Of a stretch of 41,003 bases of DNA, positions 22,925-30,750 are shown piece by piece. The notes below the pieces were generated by a model, which was given only the letters and a program-made list of their open reading frames with translations, was not told where the DNA came from and made no database searches. A program made the position numbers and the translations under genes. This DNA is from a virus, in the IMG/VR virus record IMGVR_UViG_3300007029_000005, positions 1 through 41,003 of that record, one strand, 5' to 3'. How positions within the stretch are numbered: the stretch's first letter is position 1; every line of letters begins with the position of its first letter.

Positions 22925-23455
22925 TCACTTCTGCAGCACCTCCGCCGGGAACGCCGACTGTTGGAGCTTCCCGGTCGCTGCGGAGCTGACCCGCTGGACC
23001 AGGTTGTCGTTGGCGAGCTCAAGTGTCCAGTTCCCGAAGTCTTGAGCGATCTCCACGATGGGGGTCTCGGCGTCGTAGTTCCGACCCTCCACCCAGGACT
23101 CGCCCTCCTGTTGAGCCTGGACGAACGCGTCGGAAGCGTACAGCATCGGCTTGGTTCCGTTCTCCGCGATGTGAGCTGCGAGATGGTAGGCCCCGGGAAG
23201 CGGCTCACCCTCGGTCCGTCGACGGTCGACCGCGGCCCAAAGCTCGTCCTCGGACTGGCTCGCTTTCAGGCCGTAGTTCTCCCACCCGAGTTTGTTGGTC
23301 CATCTGACCATCGGGCTCATCGGCGGCCAGTGAGGGTCGGACCCGTAGTTCACCGCGGCCGCGTACTCCGTGGTGAAACCGACCTGCACCCGGACGTCCT
23401 GGTCCGGGAAGATGCTCTCGATCTTCGAGTCCTGCATCTCCAGCTCAACTGTCAT
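22925..23455 (-). CDS. HK97 gp10-like head-tail completion protein
   Basis: 176 aa from the ATG at 23455, overlapping the connector stop (ATGA). An upstream longer frame is out of context. The motif YAAAVNYGSDPHWPPMSPMV is like the E-Y-G-T-x-x-M-P-A-x-P-F signature of the gp10/minor capsid family. The C-terminal helix is alanine- and glutamine-rich. Such proteins join the neck to the tail. Its end faces the 301-bp gap with the orphan promoter. Confidence 0.7.
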   Translation of the reverse strand: MTVELEMQDSKIESIFPDQDVRVQVGFTTEYAAAVNYGSDPHWPPMSPMVRWTNKLGWENYGLKASQSEDELWAAVDRRRTEGEPLPGAYHLAAHIAENGTKPMLYASDAFVQAQQEGESWVEGRNYDAETPIVEIAQDFGNWTLELANDNLVQRVSSAATGKLQQSAFPAEVLQK

Positions 23456-24375
23456 AGGAGCGTGGCCTCCGCGTTCTCGGCGATGGCTTCTGACCACTCC
23501 CGCTCGAGGTCCTCGATCAGGTCCGAGAAGGTGAGGTCGTCGTCCGGGGTCGGGAGGTTGTCTCCGATGTGGTCGACTTTGATGAGCTCCCGGGCCGCCC
23601 GGGCCGCGACCGCTTCGCGGATGTTCTCCGGGCAGTAGTGAACGGTATCCCCGGAGACCAGCGTGGAGCTCGAGGCGTCGGTGTACCTGACCCCGCGGTC
23701 GACGGTGATCGTGTCGGCGTCAGCATCCCGGCTCTTCACGAAGGCGTACTCCTTCCCGGCGAGGTTCACGATGCCCCGCGGGGGGAGCCGGCTGGCGTCC
23801 TCAACGTCCAGGGTGGTGTCGGTCCCGTCCCCGGTGGTGTCAATCGTGAGCTCGGTCTGCCCGCCCTGCTCCGGGTGACCCCCGAAGGCCCCGTGCCGGT
23901 AGCTGATCCGGATGTTGTTCTGAAAGGAGGCGTTCCTCCAGGAGCCCCTGTACCGGGCCGCGTAGATGGTGATCGTACCCTCCATCCAGTCGGCCTCGTA
24001 CAGGGTCCCCTCGTCGTCCGTGATATCCTTCCAGGTGTCACGGCCGGTCCGTATCTCGAGGGCGTCACCCTCCACGGAGGAGAGAGGGACGGCCGGGTAG
24101 TGATCCAGCCATATCTTCGTCCCGTCCTGGTAGCGCCAGAAGTCGGCGTCCTTCTTCTCGTAGGTGCGGGGCTCACCGCTGACCCCTTCGCGGGTCTCCC
24201 GGAACGGGTGACCGGTACGGGAGTCGAACTTCCGCTCGGCGGCTTCGATGTACGACCGGACGAGCTCGGTGTCCTCGTTCCCGAAGAGTGAATTCGAGTC
24301 GAGGTCCTCCTGGGTCAGACCGGGGTCGAACTTCCGGAGGACGTCGACGGGCAGTGCGTAGATGGTCCGAGCCAT
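23452..24375 (-). CDS. Head-tail connector (gp6-like)
   Basis: 307 aa. N-terminal helices (TELVRSYIEAAERKFDSRTG) and C-terminal helices (ENIREAVAARAARELIK) match the gp6/YqbG-like connector pattern. A beta-rich insert with G-D-G-T-D-T-T-L sits between (about 175-230), which makes the protein longer than the bacterial family. It forms the ring under the portal. Upstream is the 51-aa gene, downstream the gp10-like gene. Confidence 0.75.
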   Translation of the reverse strand: MARTIYALPVDVLRKFDPGLTQEDLDSNSLFGNEDTELVRSYIEAAERKFDSRTGHPFRETREGVSGEPRTYEKKDADFWRYQDGTKIWLDHYPAVPLSSVEGDALEIRTGRDTWKDITDDEGTLYEADWMEGTITIYAARYRGSWRNASFQNNIRISYRHGAFGGHPEQGGQTELTIDTTGDGTDTTLDVEDASRLPPRGIVNLAGKEYAFVKSRDADADTITVDRGVRYTDASSSTLVSGDTVHYCPENIREAVAARAARELIKVDHIGDNLPTPDDDLTFSDLIEDLEREWSEAIAENAEATLL

Positions 24376-24376
24376 A

Positions 24377-24532
24377 TCACGCAGTGTACTGTACGGTGAT
24401 CGCTACTCGGTCTCGGCCGAGCTTGGTGACGTCCTCCACGGAGTCGACACTCGAGACGGTTCCCGCGAAGTCGCTGATCGCGGTGCTCATCGCCCCGGTG
24501 TTTGCGTTCGCGTCCAGGACCTCGTAGGGCAT
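24377..24532 (-). CDS. 51-aa hypothetical protein
   Basis: A small gene from the ATG at 24532 to a TGA at 24377, fitting exactly between the 93-aa gene and the connector. Sequence is acidic with a helix then a strand (GRDRVAITVQYTA). Amino-acid and base use match the neighbours, so it is likely real. It may be a head decoration or neck peptide. Function unknown. Confidence 0.65.
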   Translation of the reverse strand: MPYEVLDANANTGAMSTAISDFAGTVSSVDSVEDVTKLGRDRVAITVQYTA

Positions 24533-24539
24533 CAGTCAG

Positions 24540-24821
24540 TCACCTCCGCCCTTCGAGTCGGAGGGTGATCGAGCCGACGTCCGTCCCCGCGGTGGGGACA
24601 GACCCGTCGGCCACCGCGACGACCAGCACCTGCTCGTTCGCCAGGTCGACCTTCGTCAGGAAGCTCTTGTCGTCGTGACTCACTACCTGCGCGTTGTCCA
24701 CCTGATCGATGCCGGCGTCGTCAGTCCAGGTCGAAAGGGGCTCGTTGTCGGCGTTGGTGAGGTTGGTGACGTCCTGCGTCACCTCTTCCACCTGCCGGGC
24801 CCCCAGGTTCTCATCTGCCAT
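24540..24821 (-). CDS. Small head-region hypothetical protein
   Basis: 93 aa. The first 40 residues are acidic and polar; residues about 50-93 alternate as strands (KVDLANEQVLVVAVADG). GGAGGTGACAACTAACA precedes the ATG. Lies between the 225-aa gene and the connector. Perhaps a decoration or assembly factor. Confidence 0.65.
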   Translation of the reverse strand: MADENLGARQVEEVTQDVTNLTNADNEPLSTWTDDAGIDQVDNAQVVSHDDKSFLTKVDLANEQVLVVAVADGSVPTAGTDVGSITLRLEGRR

Positions 24822-24823
24822 TG

Positions 24824-25501
24824 TTAGTTGTCACCTCCGTTATCGGCGTCGTCGTCCTCTTCGAGACTCGGGTCCTCGCCCTGCTTCAGCTGGTTGACCA
24901 GCCGGCGGACCGTGTCGTCGTCCTGCTCCTGGAGGAACTCCTCGGCCTCGGTGACCTTGAGCCCGTTCCAGTCGAACGGGGGGTCCAGGGGCTTGCAGAC
25001 AGACCACAGCTCCGACCGGGTGAGGTCGAAGTCGAAGCCCTCCTCCTCGGCCTCCTGACCCGCGTCGACTTCCTCCCCGGCGATCTCCGCAAGCTGCTCA
25101 CGGATGCCCTCGTTGGTCCGGGGGATGGTGTCCATCTCGAGGAGGTCCAGGATACGGTCCCGGACGTTCGGGTCCTCGTTCGGGCCGAACACCGTGCTCG
25201 GCAGCGTGTTCTTTTCGACCAGGGCCTCGGCGACCGCCTCTTTCGAGTAGTCGATCTCGAGGTCCCGGTGGGTCTCGTAGAAGCCGAGGCGCTTGCTCGG
25301 GATGAGCGCGACCACCCACGGGCCGGGCTCACCGTTCGGGCCGCCCTGGAGTACCCCGACGCTCGGGAAGTACCCCTGGTTCCGCAGGGCCGTCGTGTTG
25401 TACACCGACTGCGGGCCGGTGTACCGAAGGGCAGCCACCGTGAGCTCGTCCTCGCCCTCGTCCTCCAGTTCTTGGTTCGAAGCGGTATGTGCAATCGTCA
25501 T
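24824..25501 (-). CDS. Hypothetical head protein downstream of the capsid gene
   Basis: 225 aa. Compact N-terminus with ALRYTGPQSVYNTTAL and PWVVALIPSKRLGF, then an acidic helical C-terminus. Sited directly after the major capsid gene, where adaptor or decoration proteins lie. One C-terminal region (about 195-225) is highly acidic. Function inferred only from position. Confidence 0.65.
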   Translation of the reverse strand: MTIAHTASNQELEDEGEDELTVAALRYTGPQSVYNTTALRNQGYFPSVGVLQGGPNGEPGPWVVALIPSKRLGFYETHRDLEIDYSKEAVAEALVEKNTLPSTVFGPNEDPNVRDRILDLLEMDTIPRTNEGIREQLAEIAGEEVDAGQEAEEEGFDFDLTRSELWSVCKPLDPPFDWNGLKVTEAEEFLQEQDDDTVRRLVNQLKQGEDPSLEEDDDADNGGDN

Positions 25502-25594
25502 TTTTCTGTTAGACCCGCCCCCTCACGGGGCCGGCCGCTTGTAGTTCGCGGGCGGTACGTGCATCTCCGGGATCAGGATAAGCCACCGGTCACC

Positions 25595-26890
25595 TCACTC
25601 CGCGAGGTCCCGGAGCTTGCCCTGGTGGTTCGCCCGACGGCAGACCAGTTCGTGGTACGTGAGCACCCCGACCTGATCGGCCTTCTTGTCGATGGCGAGC
25701 GTGTTGGTGGCCTGCCCGAGGCCGGCGGTCTCCGTGACCATCGGGAGGTACACTTCGACGCCGAGCTTGGGGACCTGCTGACCGGTGACCGGGTCGGTCA
25801 TACTGGTCATATCCAGGAAGTAGATTCGGGACAGGGAGTCCGAAGCTACGTTCTGACCCTGGACGACCGGGATGCCGTCCCAGTGACTGATCCGGGCGTT
25901 TGTCTCAACGCCCTGGCGGGCCTCCGCCTCGTCGGTCCCGCGACCGAGAGACTGCGCGACCGCGTTGGCCATCATATCCGCCCGGAACTGCGACTCCCGC
26001 AGCTCCGAGAGGACCCGGGCCGTGTCCGTCCCCGTGTACATCACGAGGTTGTTGAGGTCCGTCCCGTTCGTCTCGAGGGACTCGATCATCCCGTTGACGA
26101 GGTCCTTCGTCAGCTGGCGGTCGCCCCCGGCCGAGTTGTGGTCGACCACCGCGTCGAAGTGGTTGGCCTCGTTGGCCCCGCCGTCGCCCGTCGCCGACCG
26201 GTCGATACCGTAAACGTCGGTGTCGCCGGCGGCGTAGGCGGTCCCCGCGGTGTCGTCCGCGTTGGCCTCCTCGTCAGCCGAGGAGACGACCTTGTCCAGC
26301 GGGACGATGTCCGTCAGGTTCGAGTACTGCGTGCCCGTACCCGTCGAACTCTCGTTGGCGGCCGCGACCCCGTTGGCCTCGAGGGACAGCTGGAAGTACT
26401 CCTCGCCGATCTGGGTGAGGTTCTCGAACGGAACCCCGTCCTGGATTTCGGCCTGGAGCTGCTGCAGGACCGTCGCCTCGAAGAGCATCTCGCCCTCGTG
26501 GGGGTCGGCGCTCGTCTCCCGGACGTCGAAGGTGACCGGGGGCGACCAGCCCGAGCCCTCCGAGTTGGAGGAGTGAGCCGGCGGGTTGAACACCCGGCGG
26601 AAGGTCTGCGGCCGCGGGTCGCTGATCGAGTTGACCGGGGAGTCCGAAGGGACCTTCGGGAGCATCCCCCACAGGGGGGTCTTGGTGTTGGCCTGCTGCC
26701 ACAGCACCTCACCGAAGGCCTGGTTGTTGATCCCGGCGTCGGAACTCGTGAACGATGACTTCTGGAAGAGGCTGTCGGACTTGCCGTACAGCCCCGCCAG
26801 GGAGTCGGCCCAGTGGAAGCCGTCCGCGACACGGTTCTGCGCGTGCGCGTACTTCCCGAGGCCCGTACTGACAGATTCTGCGATGCTCAT
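25595..26890 (-). CDS. Major capsid protein (HK97-like)
   Basis: 431 aa. An N-terminal helical arm (about 1-60) leads to an E-loop-like region, then alternating P- and A-domain-like segments (GTDLNNLVMYTGTDTARVLS, HWDGIPVVQGQNV), ending LTYHELVCRRAN. Size, position after the protease-scaffold and the pattern fit the HK97 fold. Acidic, as expected in high salt. GGAGGTAACTAACA precedes the ATG. A 93-bp spacer follows it on the 3' side. Confidence 0.85.
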   Translation of the reverse strand: MSIAESVSTGLGKYAHAQNRVADGFHWADSLAGLYGKSDSLFQKSSFTSSDAGINNQAFGEVLWQQANTKTPLWGMLPKVPSDSPVNSISDPRPQTFRRVFNPPAHSSNSEGSGWSPPVTFDVRETSADPHEGEMLFEATVLQQLQAEIQDGVPFENLTQIGEEYFQLSLEANGVAAANESSTGTGTQYSNLTDIVPLDKVVSSADEEANADDTAGTAYAAGDTDVYGIDRSATGDGGANEANHFDAVVDHNSAGGDRQLTKDLVNGMIESLETNGTDLNNLVMYTGTDTARVLSELRESQFRADMMANAVAQSLGRGTDEAEARQGVETNARISHWDGIPVVQGQNVASDSLSRIYFLDMTSMTDPVTGQQVPKLGVEVYLPMVTETAGLGQATNTLAIDKKADQVGVLTYHELVCRRANHQGKLRDLAE

Positions 26891-26892
26891 TG

Positions 26893-28431
26893 TTAGTTAC
26901 CTCCCTCCCCGTTCGGGGAGAACGCTCCCGCGATGTCCTCGGAGTAGTCGACCGAATCCGCGGTCGAACCGCCGGCGGGGGAGCTGGTCTCGCCGGTGGC
27001 CATCTTTTCGCCGACGTCCTCAACGATGCCCGGGAGGGCCTCGCTGATCGCGGACTTCGACGCCTCTTCGAGGTCGGACTTCACGTCCTCCAGGTCCTCC
27101 TTGCTGACCGTGGAGTCCTGGAGCTCGGTGAGCCGCTGATCGAGCTCCTCCTTGGAGACGGCCTCCTCGGGGAGCTCCTTCTCGTCCTCTTCCTCTTCTT
27201 CCTCTTCCTCACCGTCGCCGGACGGGGGCCCCTCGCCCTCGCCCTTCATCTCACCCTCGGCCGCCTCTTCGGCGTCCTCCGAGCCGCCCTCATCGCCGTC
27301 GGGTGCTCCGTCACCCATTTCGATCTCGAGGGCCGCCCGGGCCTCGGGGTTGATTTGCTCCTCGACCTGCTCGAGGATGGCTGAAATGTCTTCGTTGGCC
27401 TTCGTCTCCGCCCCGAACATAGCCTTCGCCGTGGCCACCAGGGAGTCGACGTCGACCTCGTGCTGTTCCGCGATCTCGTCAGCCTTCTCACGGAGGGCCT
27501 CGTCATCCGAGCCCTCGGACTTCTGCATCAGGTCCGCGGCAGCTGCGAGCCGCGACTCATCGAAGCCGAGGTCGGAACCGGCCTTCGTGAAAAGCTGACC
27601 GTTGAAGTGGTCGCTCATTGTTGTGTTAGCCTTCTGGTGTACTTGCTCGGCCAGGGAGCTGGCTCCCCCGGCGTCACCGCTGCCCGGCAGGACCCCCGTC
27701 AGGGCGTCCTCGAACCGGGCCTTGAACTCGGCCACACCGAACCGAGACTCCTTGTTCTTGATTTTGTGTTCCTCGCCGATGGTCACGGCGTGCCAGTCCA
27801 GCTCCGTGACCACCTGACCCTGCTCGGTCTCCTCCCACTCTTTCGCGTAGATGGTGACCGAGAAGCCGTCCAGGTCTCCGGCGAGGGCCCGCAGTCGGGT
27901 TTCCTTCGCTATCTCGCTGCCGTTTTTCAGCTTGGCAACAATCCAGAACTCATCCTCGGAAGCGGAGCCCCCGCCGTCGCCCGGCCGGGCCTCGCCCTCT
28001 TCGACCACCTGGGTCTCGAGGCGATCTCCTGCTTCGAAGGTGAGCGTGTTTTCTCCCACCTGTACGTCGGTAGGCTCCTCGAGCTCGTGCTCGGGGATCA
28101 CCTCACCGACCGGGATATCCTTGTGCCGGCGGCTGATAATCCCGTCCTCGTACAGTTGAGGGAGCGCCTTGGCCAGGGCCTCCATCGTGAGCATCTGCGA
28201 GGGCTCGTCCTCGTCAAACATCTCCACGGAGGCGCGGCCGTAAATCACGAAGTCGTCAGCCTCGAGGGCCTCCCGACTCTCCTGATCCAACGTTTCGACG
28301 TCGACCAACTCCCGCCGGCGGGTCCCGTCCTCCTTCACCTTCACCTGTCCGAGCGGGGATGAGCTGCCCGCTCGGTGACCTACGACTCCATACTGACCTG
28401 CGAGACGGGTGGTTGAGCCACCGGCACTCAT
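26893..28431 (-). CDS. Prohead protease fused to scaffold
   Basis: 512 aa. Residues about 60-255 look like an XkdF/S78-type prohead protease: FVIYGRASVEMFDEDEPSQM, H103 in SRRHKDIPVGE, and S191 in GFSVTIYAKE as likely catalytic residues. Residues about 260-512 are a helical, very acidic scaffold with an E-run near 410-420 and a C-terminal coiled coil. A linked protease and scaffold allows self-clearing of the prohead. It lies directly upstream of the major capsid gene. Late element copy D precedes it. N-terminal proline- and glycine-rich start. Confidence 0.8.
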   Translation of the reverse strand: MSAGGSTTRLAGQYGVVGHRAGSSSPLGQVKVKEDGTRRRELVDVETLDQESREALEADDFVIYGRASVEMFDEDEPSQMLTMEALAKALPQLYEDGIISRRHKDIPVGEVIPEHELEEPTDVQVGENTLTFEAGDRLETQVVEEGEARPGDGGGSASEDEFWIVAKLKNGSEIAKETRLRALAGDLDGFSVTIYAKEWEETEQGQVVTELDWHAVTIGEEHKIKNKESRFGVAEFKARFEDALTGVLPGSGDAGGASSLAEQVHQKANTTMSDHFNGQLFTKAGSDLGFDESRLAAAADLMQKSEGSDDEALREKADEIAEQHEVDVDSLVATAKAMFGAETKANEDISAILEQVEEQINPEARAALEIEMGDGAPDGDEGGSEDAEEAAEGEMKGEGEGPPSGDGEEEEEEEEDEKELPEEAVSKEELDQRLTELQDSTVSKEDLEDVKSDLEEASKSAISEALPGIVEDVGEKMATGETSSPAGGSTADSVDYSEDIAGAFSPNGEGGN

Positions 28432-28442
28432 CGGTTCATACG

Positions 28443-28457
28443 TTTGTACCCATACCC
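28443..28457 (-). promoter_or_regulatory. Late element, copy D (head unit)
   Basis: Exact copy, 12 nt before the ATG at 28431. It stands right after the plus-strand cassette, so it would restart leftward transcription that the cassette interrupts. Confidence 0.7.
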
Positions 28458-28501
28458 TGCCACACCCCCCTGACTGGTCTGGTAAAACCCCTCACGGAAT
28501 C

Positions 28502-28530
28502 CGGTTAAACACGAAGGACAACGGTTAAGG
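28502..28530 (+). promoter_or_regulatory. Shared early-type promoter, copy 7
   Basis: GGTTAAACACGAAGGACAAC then GGTTAAGG, about 44 nt before the ATG at 28569. It is divergent from late element copy D, 45 bp apart. Confidence 0.75.
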
Positions 28531-28568
28531 GGTCACCCGTCGTTGTTGAGGATAGAGGGTAACAGGCT

Positions 28569-29030
28569 ATGACCGAAACCGACACCACCGACGAGACGAC
28601 CGCGAAGTACAGCTGCGACCCCGAATACAACGACCTCGTGATCGAGGACGAGGGCCCGGAGGAGCTCCGGGAGATGTTCCAGACCCTCCGCGAGCACAAC
28701 GTAGTGACCATCGAGGGCCGGGTCTGCTGTACCGGCTGCGCGTCAGCCTCGGCCGACAACCACTGCCACAAGCTGGAGGATGAGGGTCACGACGTGAAGG
28801 GGGCCGCGTACTACCACGAGCAGGACCTCAACGAGAATTACGGGAGCCTCCCGGGCGAGGAGGACTTCGCTACCTACGACGTCGACAGCATCCACGTCGG
28901 CTTCGGCGGCCGCGGGGAGGCGACCTCCGCGGAAGTCGCGGGCCTCATTATGGGGGCCGCTCACGAAGCCGGCCTCGAGGCCGAATGGAACGGGAGCGAG
29001 GCGCAGAAGGTTGAGGTGATTCTCGGATGA
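28569..29030 (+). CDS. DUF6891-like protein
   Basis: 153 aa. The pattern V-C-C-T-G-C (about residues 52-57), then a YYHEQDL segment, an I-H-V-G-F-G-G strand and a C-terminal AGLEAEW-x-G, fits the DUF6891 family, better known from actinobacteria. Its function is unknown; the cysteines may bind metal. First gene of the plus-strand cassette, with the GGTAACAGGCT leader. Its stop overlaps the next start (ATGA). Confidence 0.7.
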   Translation: MTETDTTDETTAKYSCDPEYNDLVIEDEGPEELREMFQTLREHNVVTIEGRVCCTGCASASADNHCHKLEDEGHDVKGAAYYHEQDLNENYGSLPGEEDFATYDVDSIHVGFGGRGEATSAEVAGLIMGAAHEAGLEAEWNGSEAQKVEVILG

Positions 29031-29206
29031 GCTACGAGTGCGACTGCGGCTGGACCAGCGGGCCCGACTCGGACGGGCCGTCGATGCCGGAGTACGGCTT
29101 CGGTCAGGAGGACGGGAAGCGCGTCCAGGTAGCCCACTGCCCGGAGTGTATGAGCATCCTCGGGACCCGGGAGAACAACCTGCGGGCGATAGGCGACCGG
29201 CGGTAG
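29027..29206 (+). CDS. 59-aa zinc-binding protein
   Basis: From the ATG at 29027, overlapping the previous stop, to TAG at 29206. C-x-C (CDC, about residues 5-7) and C-P-E-C (about 39-42) make a likely zinc site. The rest is polar and basic. A T-run terminator follows. Confidence 0.75.
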   Translation: MSYECDCGWTSGPDSDGPSMPEYGFGQEDGKRVQVAHCPECMSILGTRENNLRAIGDRR

Positions 29207-29216
29207 CTGACCCGGC

Positions 29217-29226
29217 GGCTCTTTTT
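29217..29226 (+). terminator. T-run terminator before promoter copy 8
   Basis: GGCTCTTTTT lies 11-20 nt after the stop at 29206 and runs into promoter copy 8, the same terminator-promoter pairing as at 7533. Confidence 0.55.
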
Positions 29227-29227
29227 G

Positions 29228-29256
29228 CGGTTGTTCACGAAGGACAACGGTTAAGG
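29228..29256 (+). promoter_or_regulatory. Shared early-type promoter, copy 8
   Basis: GGTTGTTCACGAAGGACAAC then GGTTAAG, about 49 nt before the ATG at 29300. Confidence 0.75.
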
Positions 29257-29299
29257 TGACGGCTGTCCATCGTTGAAGTGTACACGGAGGTAACAGGCT

Positions 29300-29644
29300 A
29301 TGGCAACTCAAATCGACCGACTCTCAATGGGCTTCGTTCGCGCAACGACCATCGACCGCTACGGGAACTCCCGCCCCTATGACTTCCGCCCGGCCCGCGA
29401 GGGCGTCGGGCTGGAGCCGTACGGTGACGGCCGGAAGTACACCCCGGTCGTCCTGCAGGCGATGTGGGAGGACGGCCTCGTAGTGGACTGGGACCCTGAC
29501 GACCTGACCGCTGACGAGCGAGCTCAACTTGACGGGTTCTGCGACGACTGCGGGACCGCGATCAACCAGGTGCAGGTCGGCCCCGCCGAGTGGGAGAACC
29601 GCTGCGAGGGCTGCGGTGAGGTGAAGGAGACCGTCAGCCGATGA
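29300..29644 (+). CDS. Zinc-ribbon protein
   Basis: 114 aa. The first 75 residues are a mixed domain with a basic start and a WEDGLVVDWDPDDLT stretch. C-D-D-C (about 81-84) and C-E-G-C (about 101-104) form a C-terminal Cys4 ribbon. The leader GGAGGTAACAGGCT fixes the start. ATGA overlap with the next zinc ribbon gene suggests they work together. Confidence 0.8.
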   Translation: MATQIDRLSMGFVRATTIDRYGNSRPYDFRPAREGVGLEPYGDGRKYTPVVLQAMWEDGLVVDWDPDDLTADERAQLDGFCDDCGTAINQVQVGPAEWENRCEGCGEVKETVSR

Positions 29645-29757
29645 GCCAGGACCAGCCGAGCTCCTGCCCGGAGTGTGGGTATCAGCCCACCGGCGAGGAG
29701 CTCGATGAGACCGGTCACCGCTGTCCGGACTGCGGGTACGACCCGCTCGAGGACTGA
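29641..29757 (+). CDS. 38-aa double-knuckle zinc ribbon
   Basis: Starts at the ATG overlapping the previous stop and ends at TGA 29757. Nearly the whole protein is C-P-E-C-G and C-P-D-C-G with an 18-residue loop, a rubredoxin-like or small zinc ribbon. Too small for an enzyme; likely a nucleic-acid or RNA-polymerase-binding peptide. That role is inference. Confidence 0.75.
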   Translation: MSQDQPSSCPECGYQPTGEELDETGHRCPDCGYDPLED

Positions 29758-29812
29758 CCCGCCGACTCTTTATAGCAGCATACGGTTGATATGTCGCGGT
29801 GAGCCCGTCCCC

Positions 29813-29824
29813 CTGACCGGTCAG
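29813..29824. repeat. 12-bp palindrome, left copy
   Basis: CTGACCGGTCAG, extended to a 14-bp palindrome by C and G on either side. Second copy 94 bp to the right. Confidence 0.85.
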
Positions 29825-29906
29825 GTCGGACGGTTTACCATAGTGTCAGATAAGCAGATAAGTATAGTAATCGGCGAGAGTGTACCCGTGAAGTAAGTCT
29901 CCGCAG

Positions 29907-29918
29907 CTGACCGGTCAG
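29907..29918. repeat. 12-bp palindrome, right copy
   Basis: CTGACCGGTCAG, identical core to 29813-29824. Likely binding sites of one dimeric factor. Confidence 0.85.
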
Positions 29919-29928
29919 GGCCAGCACC

Positions 29929-30750
29929 TCACTCCGCGTCGACGGACTCGATGTCCTCGGAGGAGTACTGGTTGATCCGGCCCGAATCTTCCCCCTCCAC
30001 CATCAGCCAGGGGGTCCCGTTCACGTCCACGATATCGTCCACCGTCCCGCTGACGCTCCCGGAGCCCTCGATGCTCACGGTGACGTCCTGACCGACGGCC
30101 ACCTCTTCGCCGGCGACCTCCACGGTCTCTTCCTCCTGATCGTCACCGCCCTCCTTCACGACCTCGGCGTCACCCGGAGACCCGAACCGGTCCCACACCG
30201 GGAGGTCCTCGTAACTGTCGACGCCCTCGGTCGCTTCGGCGTCGAAGTGCTGACCCTCGTAAGAGACCCACTGGTGGCGGCCCCCCATCGTGTGGGCCTC
30301 ACGAATCTCCATCCCCTCGGGCCCGCCGGCCTCTTCGAAGATAGCCTCGGCGACCGCGTTGCAGAAGCCGTTGTTGAGGTCCGCCGGCGTCTCCGGCTTC
30401 GGGGCCATATCCTTCTCCATAAACTCCTCGGTGACCGCGGCCGCGGTCTCCCCGACCTCCTCGGTCGTCACCTCACCGCCCTCATCGTCCTCGCCCTCTT
30501 CGCCGTCGGCCGGGACGTAGTACAGCCCGCCCCGGTCGCCCTCGATCACCTCGGCGTCCTCCGGGGCCTCATCCCGGGAGTCGATGTTCACCGCGTTGTC
30601 GGGGACGGCCTTCTGCTCGGCCTCACCCTCACCCGCGGCCTCCTGGATGTTCTTGCCCGCCAGCCGGACCCGGTCGACCGACGTTACGGTGTTCTTCGCT
30701 GCGACCCTGTACTCCGTCGGAAGCTCATCAACGCGGTCCATATCTACCAT
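29929..30750 (-). CDS. Putative papain-like protein with LYY module
   Basis: 273 aa from the ATG at 30750, overlapping the zincin stop (TAATG). Residues about 48-80 hold a short module ending D-R-G-G-L-Y-Y, also found twice in the neighbouring zincin. Residues about 125-190 show C130 (NNGFCNAVAEAIF), H159 (RHQWVSYEGQHF) and D170, in the order and setting of papain- or transglutaminase-like folds. C-terminus beta-rich, SH3-like (GEEVAVGQDVTVSIEG). Perhaps a virion peptidase or cross-linking enzyme. The catalytic call is a pattern inference only. Confidence 0.6.
   Translation of the reverse strand: MVDMDRVDELPTEYRVAAKNTVTSVDRVRLAGKNIQEAAGEGEAEQKAVPDNAVNIDSRDEAPEDAEVIEGDRGGLYYVPADGEEGEDDEGGEVTTEEVGETAAAVTEEFMEKDMAPKPETPADLNNGFCNAVAEAIFEEAGGPEGMEIREAHTMGGRHQWVSYEGQHFDAEATEGVDSYEDLPVWDRFGSPGDAEVVKEGGDDQEEETVEVAGEEVAVGQDVTVSIEGSGSVSGTVDDIVDVNGTPWLMVEGEDSGRINQYSSEDIESVDAE

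Larger units (their letters stand above)
29758..29928. other. Intergenic region with twin palindromes
   Basis: 171 bp between convergent genes. The 12-bp palindrome CTGACCGGTCAG occurs at 29813-29824 and again at 29907-29918. Between them is an AT-rich stretch with tandem CAGATAAG (29847-29862) and TATA-like AGTATAGTAA (29861-29870). A TTTATA at 29769-29774 could be a promoter or part of a T-rich terminator. No credible gene is seen. Confidence 0.65.

Noticed and set aside
22685-23638. A long plus-strand frame after orphan promoter 6
   Set aside because: It begins with GTG without a leader, is basic and proline-rich, and runs antisense through the gp10-like gene. A non-coding RNA fits better.
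25520-25565. A 13-codon frame in the spacer after the capsid gene
   Set aside because: Too short and not supported by a clear Shine-Dalgarno or conservation; the spacer also has GC-rich inverted bases that suit RNA structure.
24821-26758. A 645-codon plus-strand frame opposite the capsid gene
   Set aside because: It is antisense to the well-supported major capsid and 225-aa genes, lacks a start signal and has a non-acidic composition.
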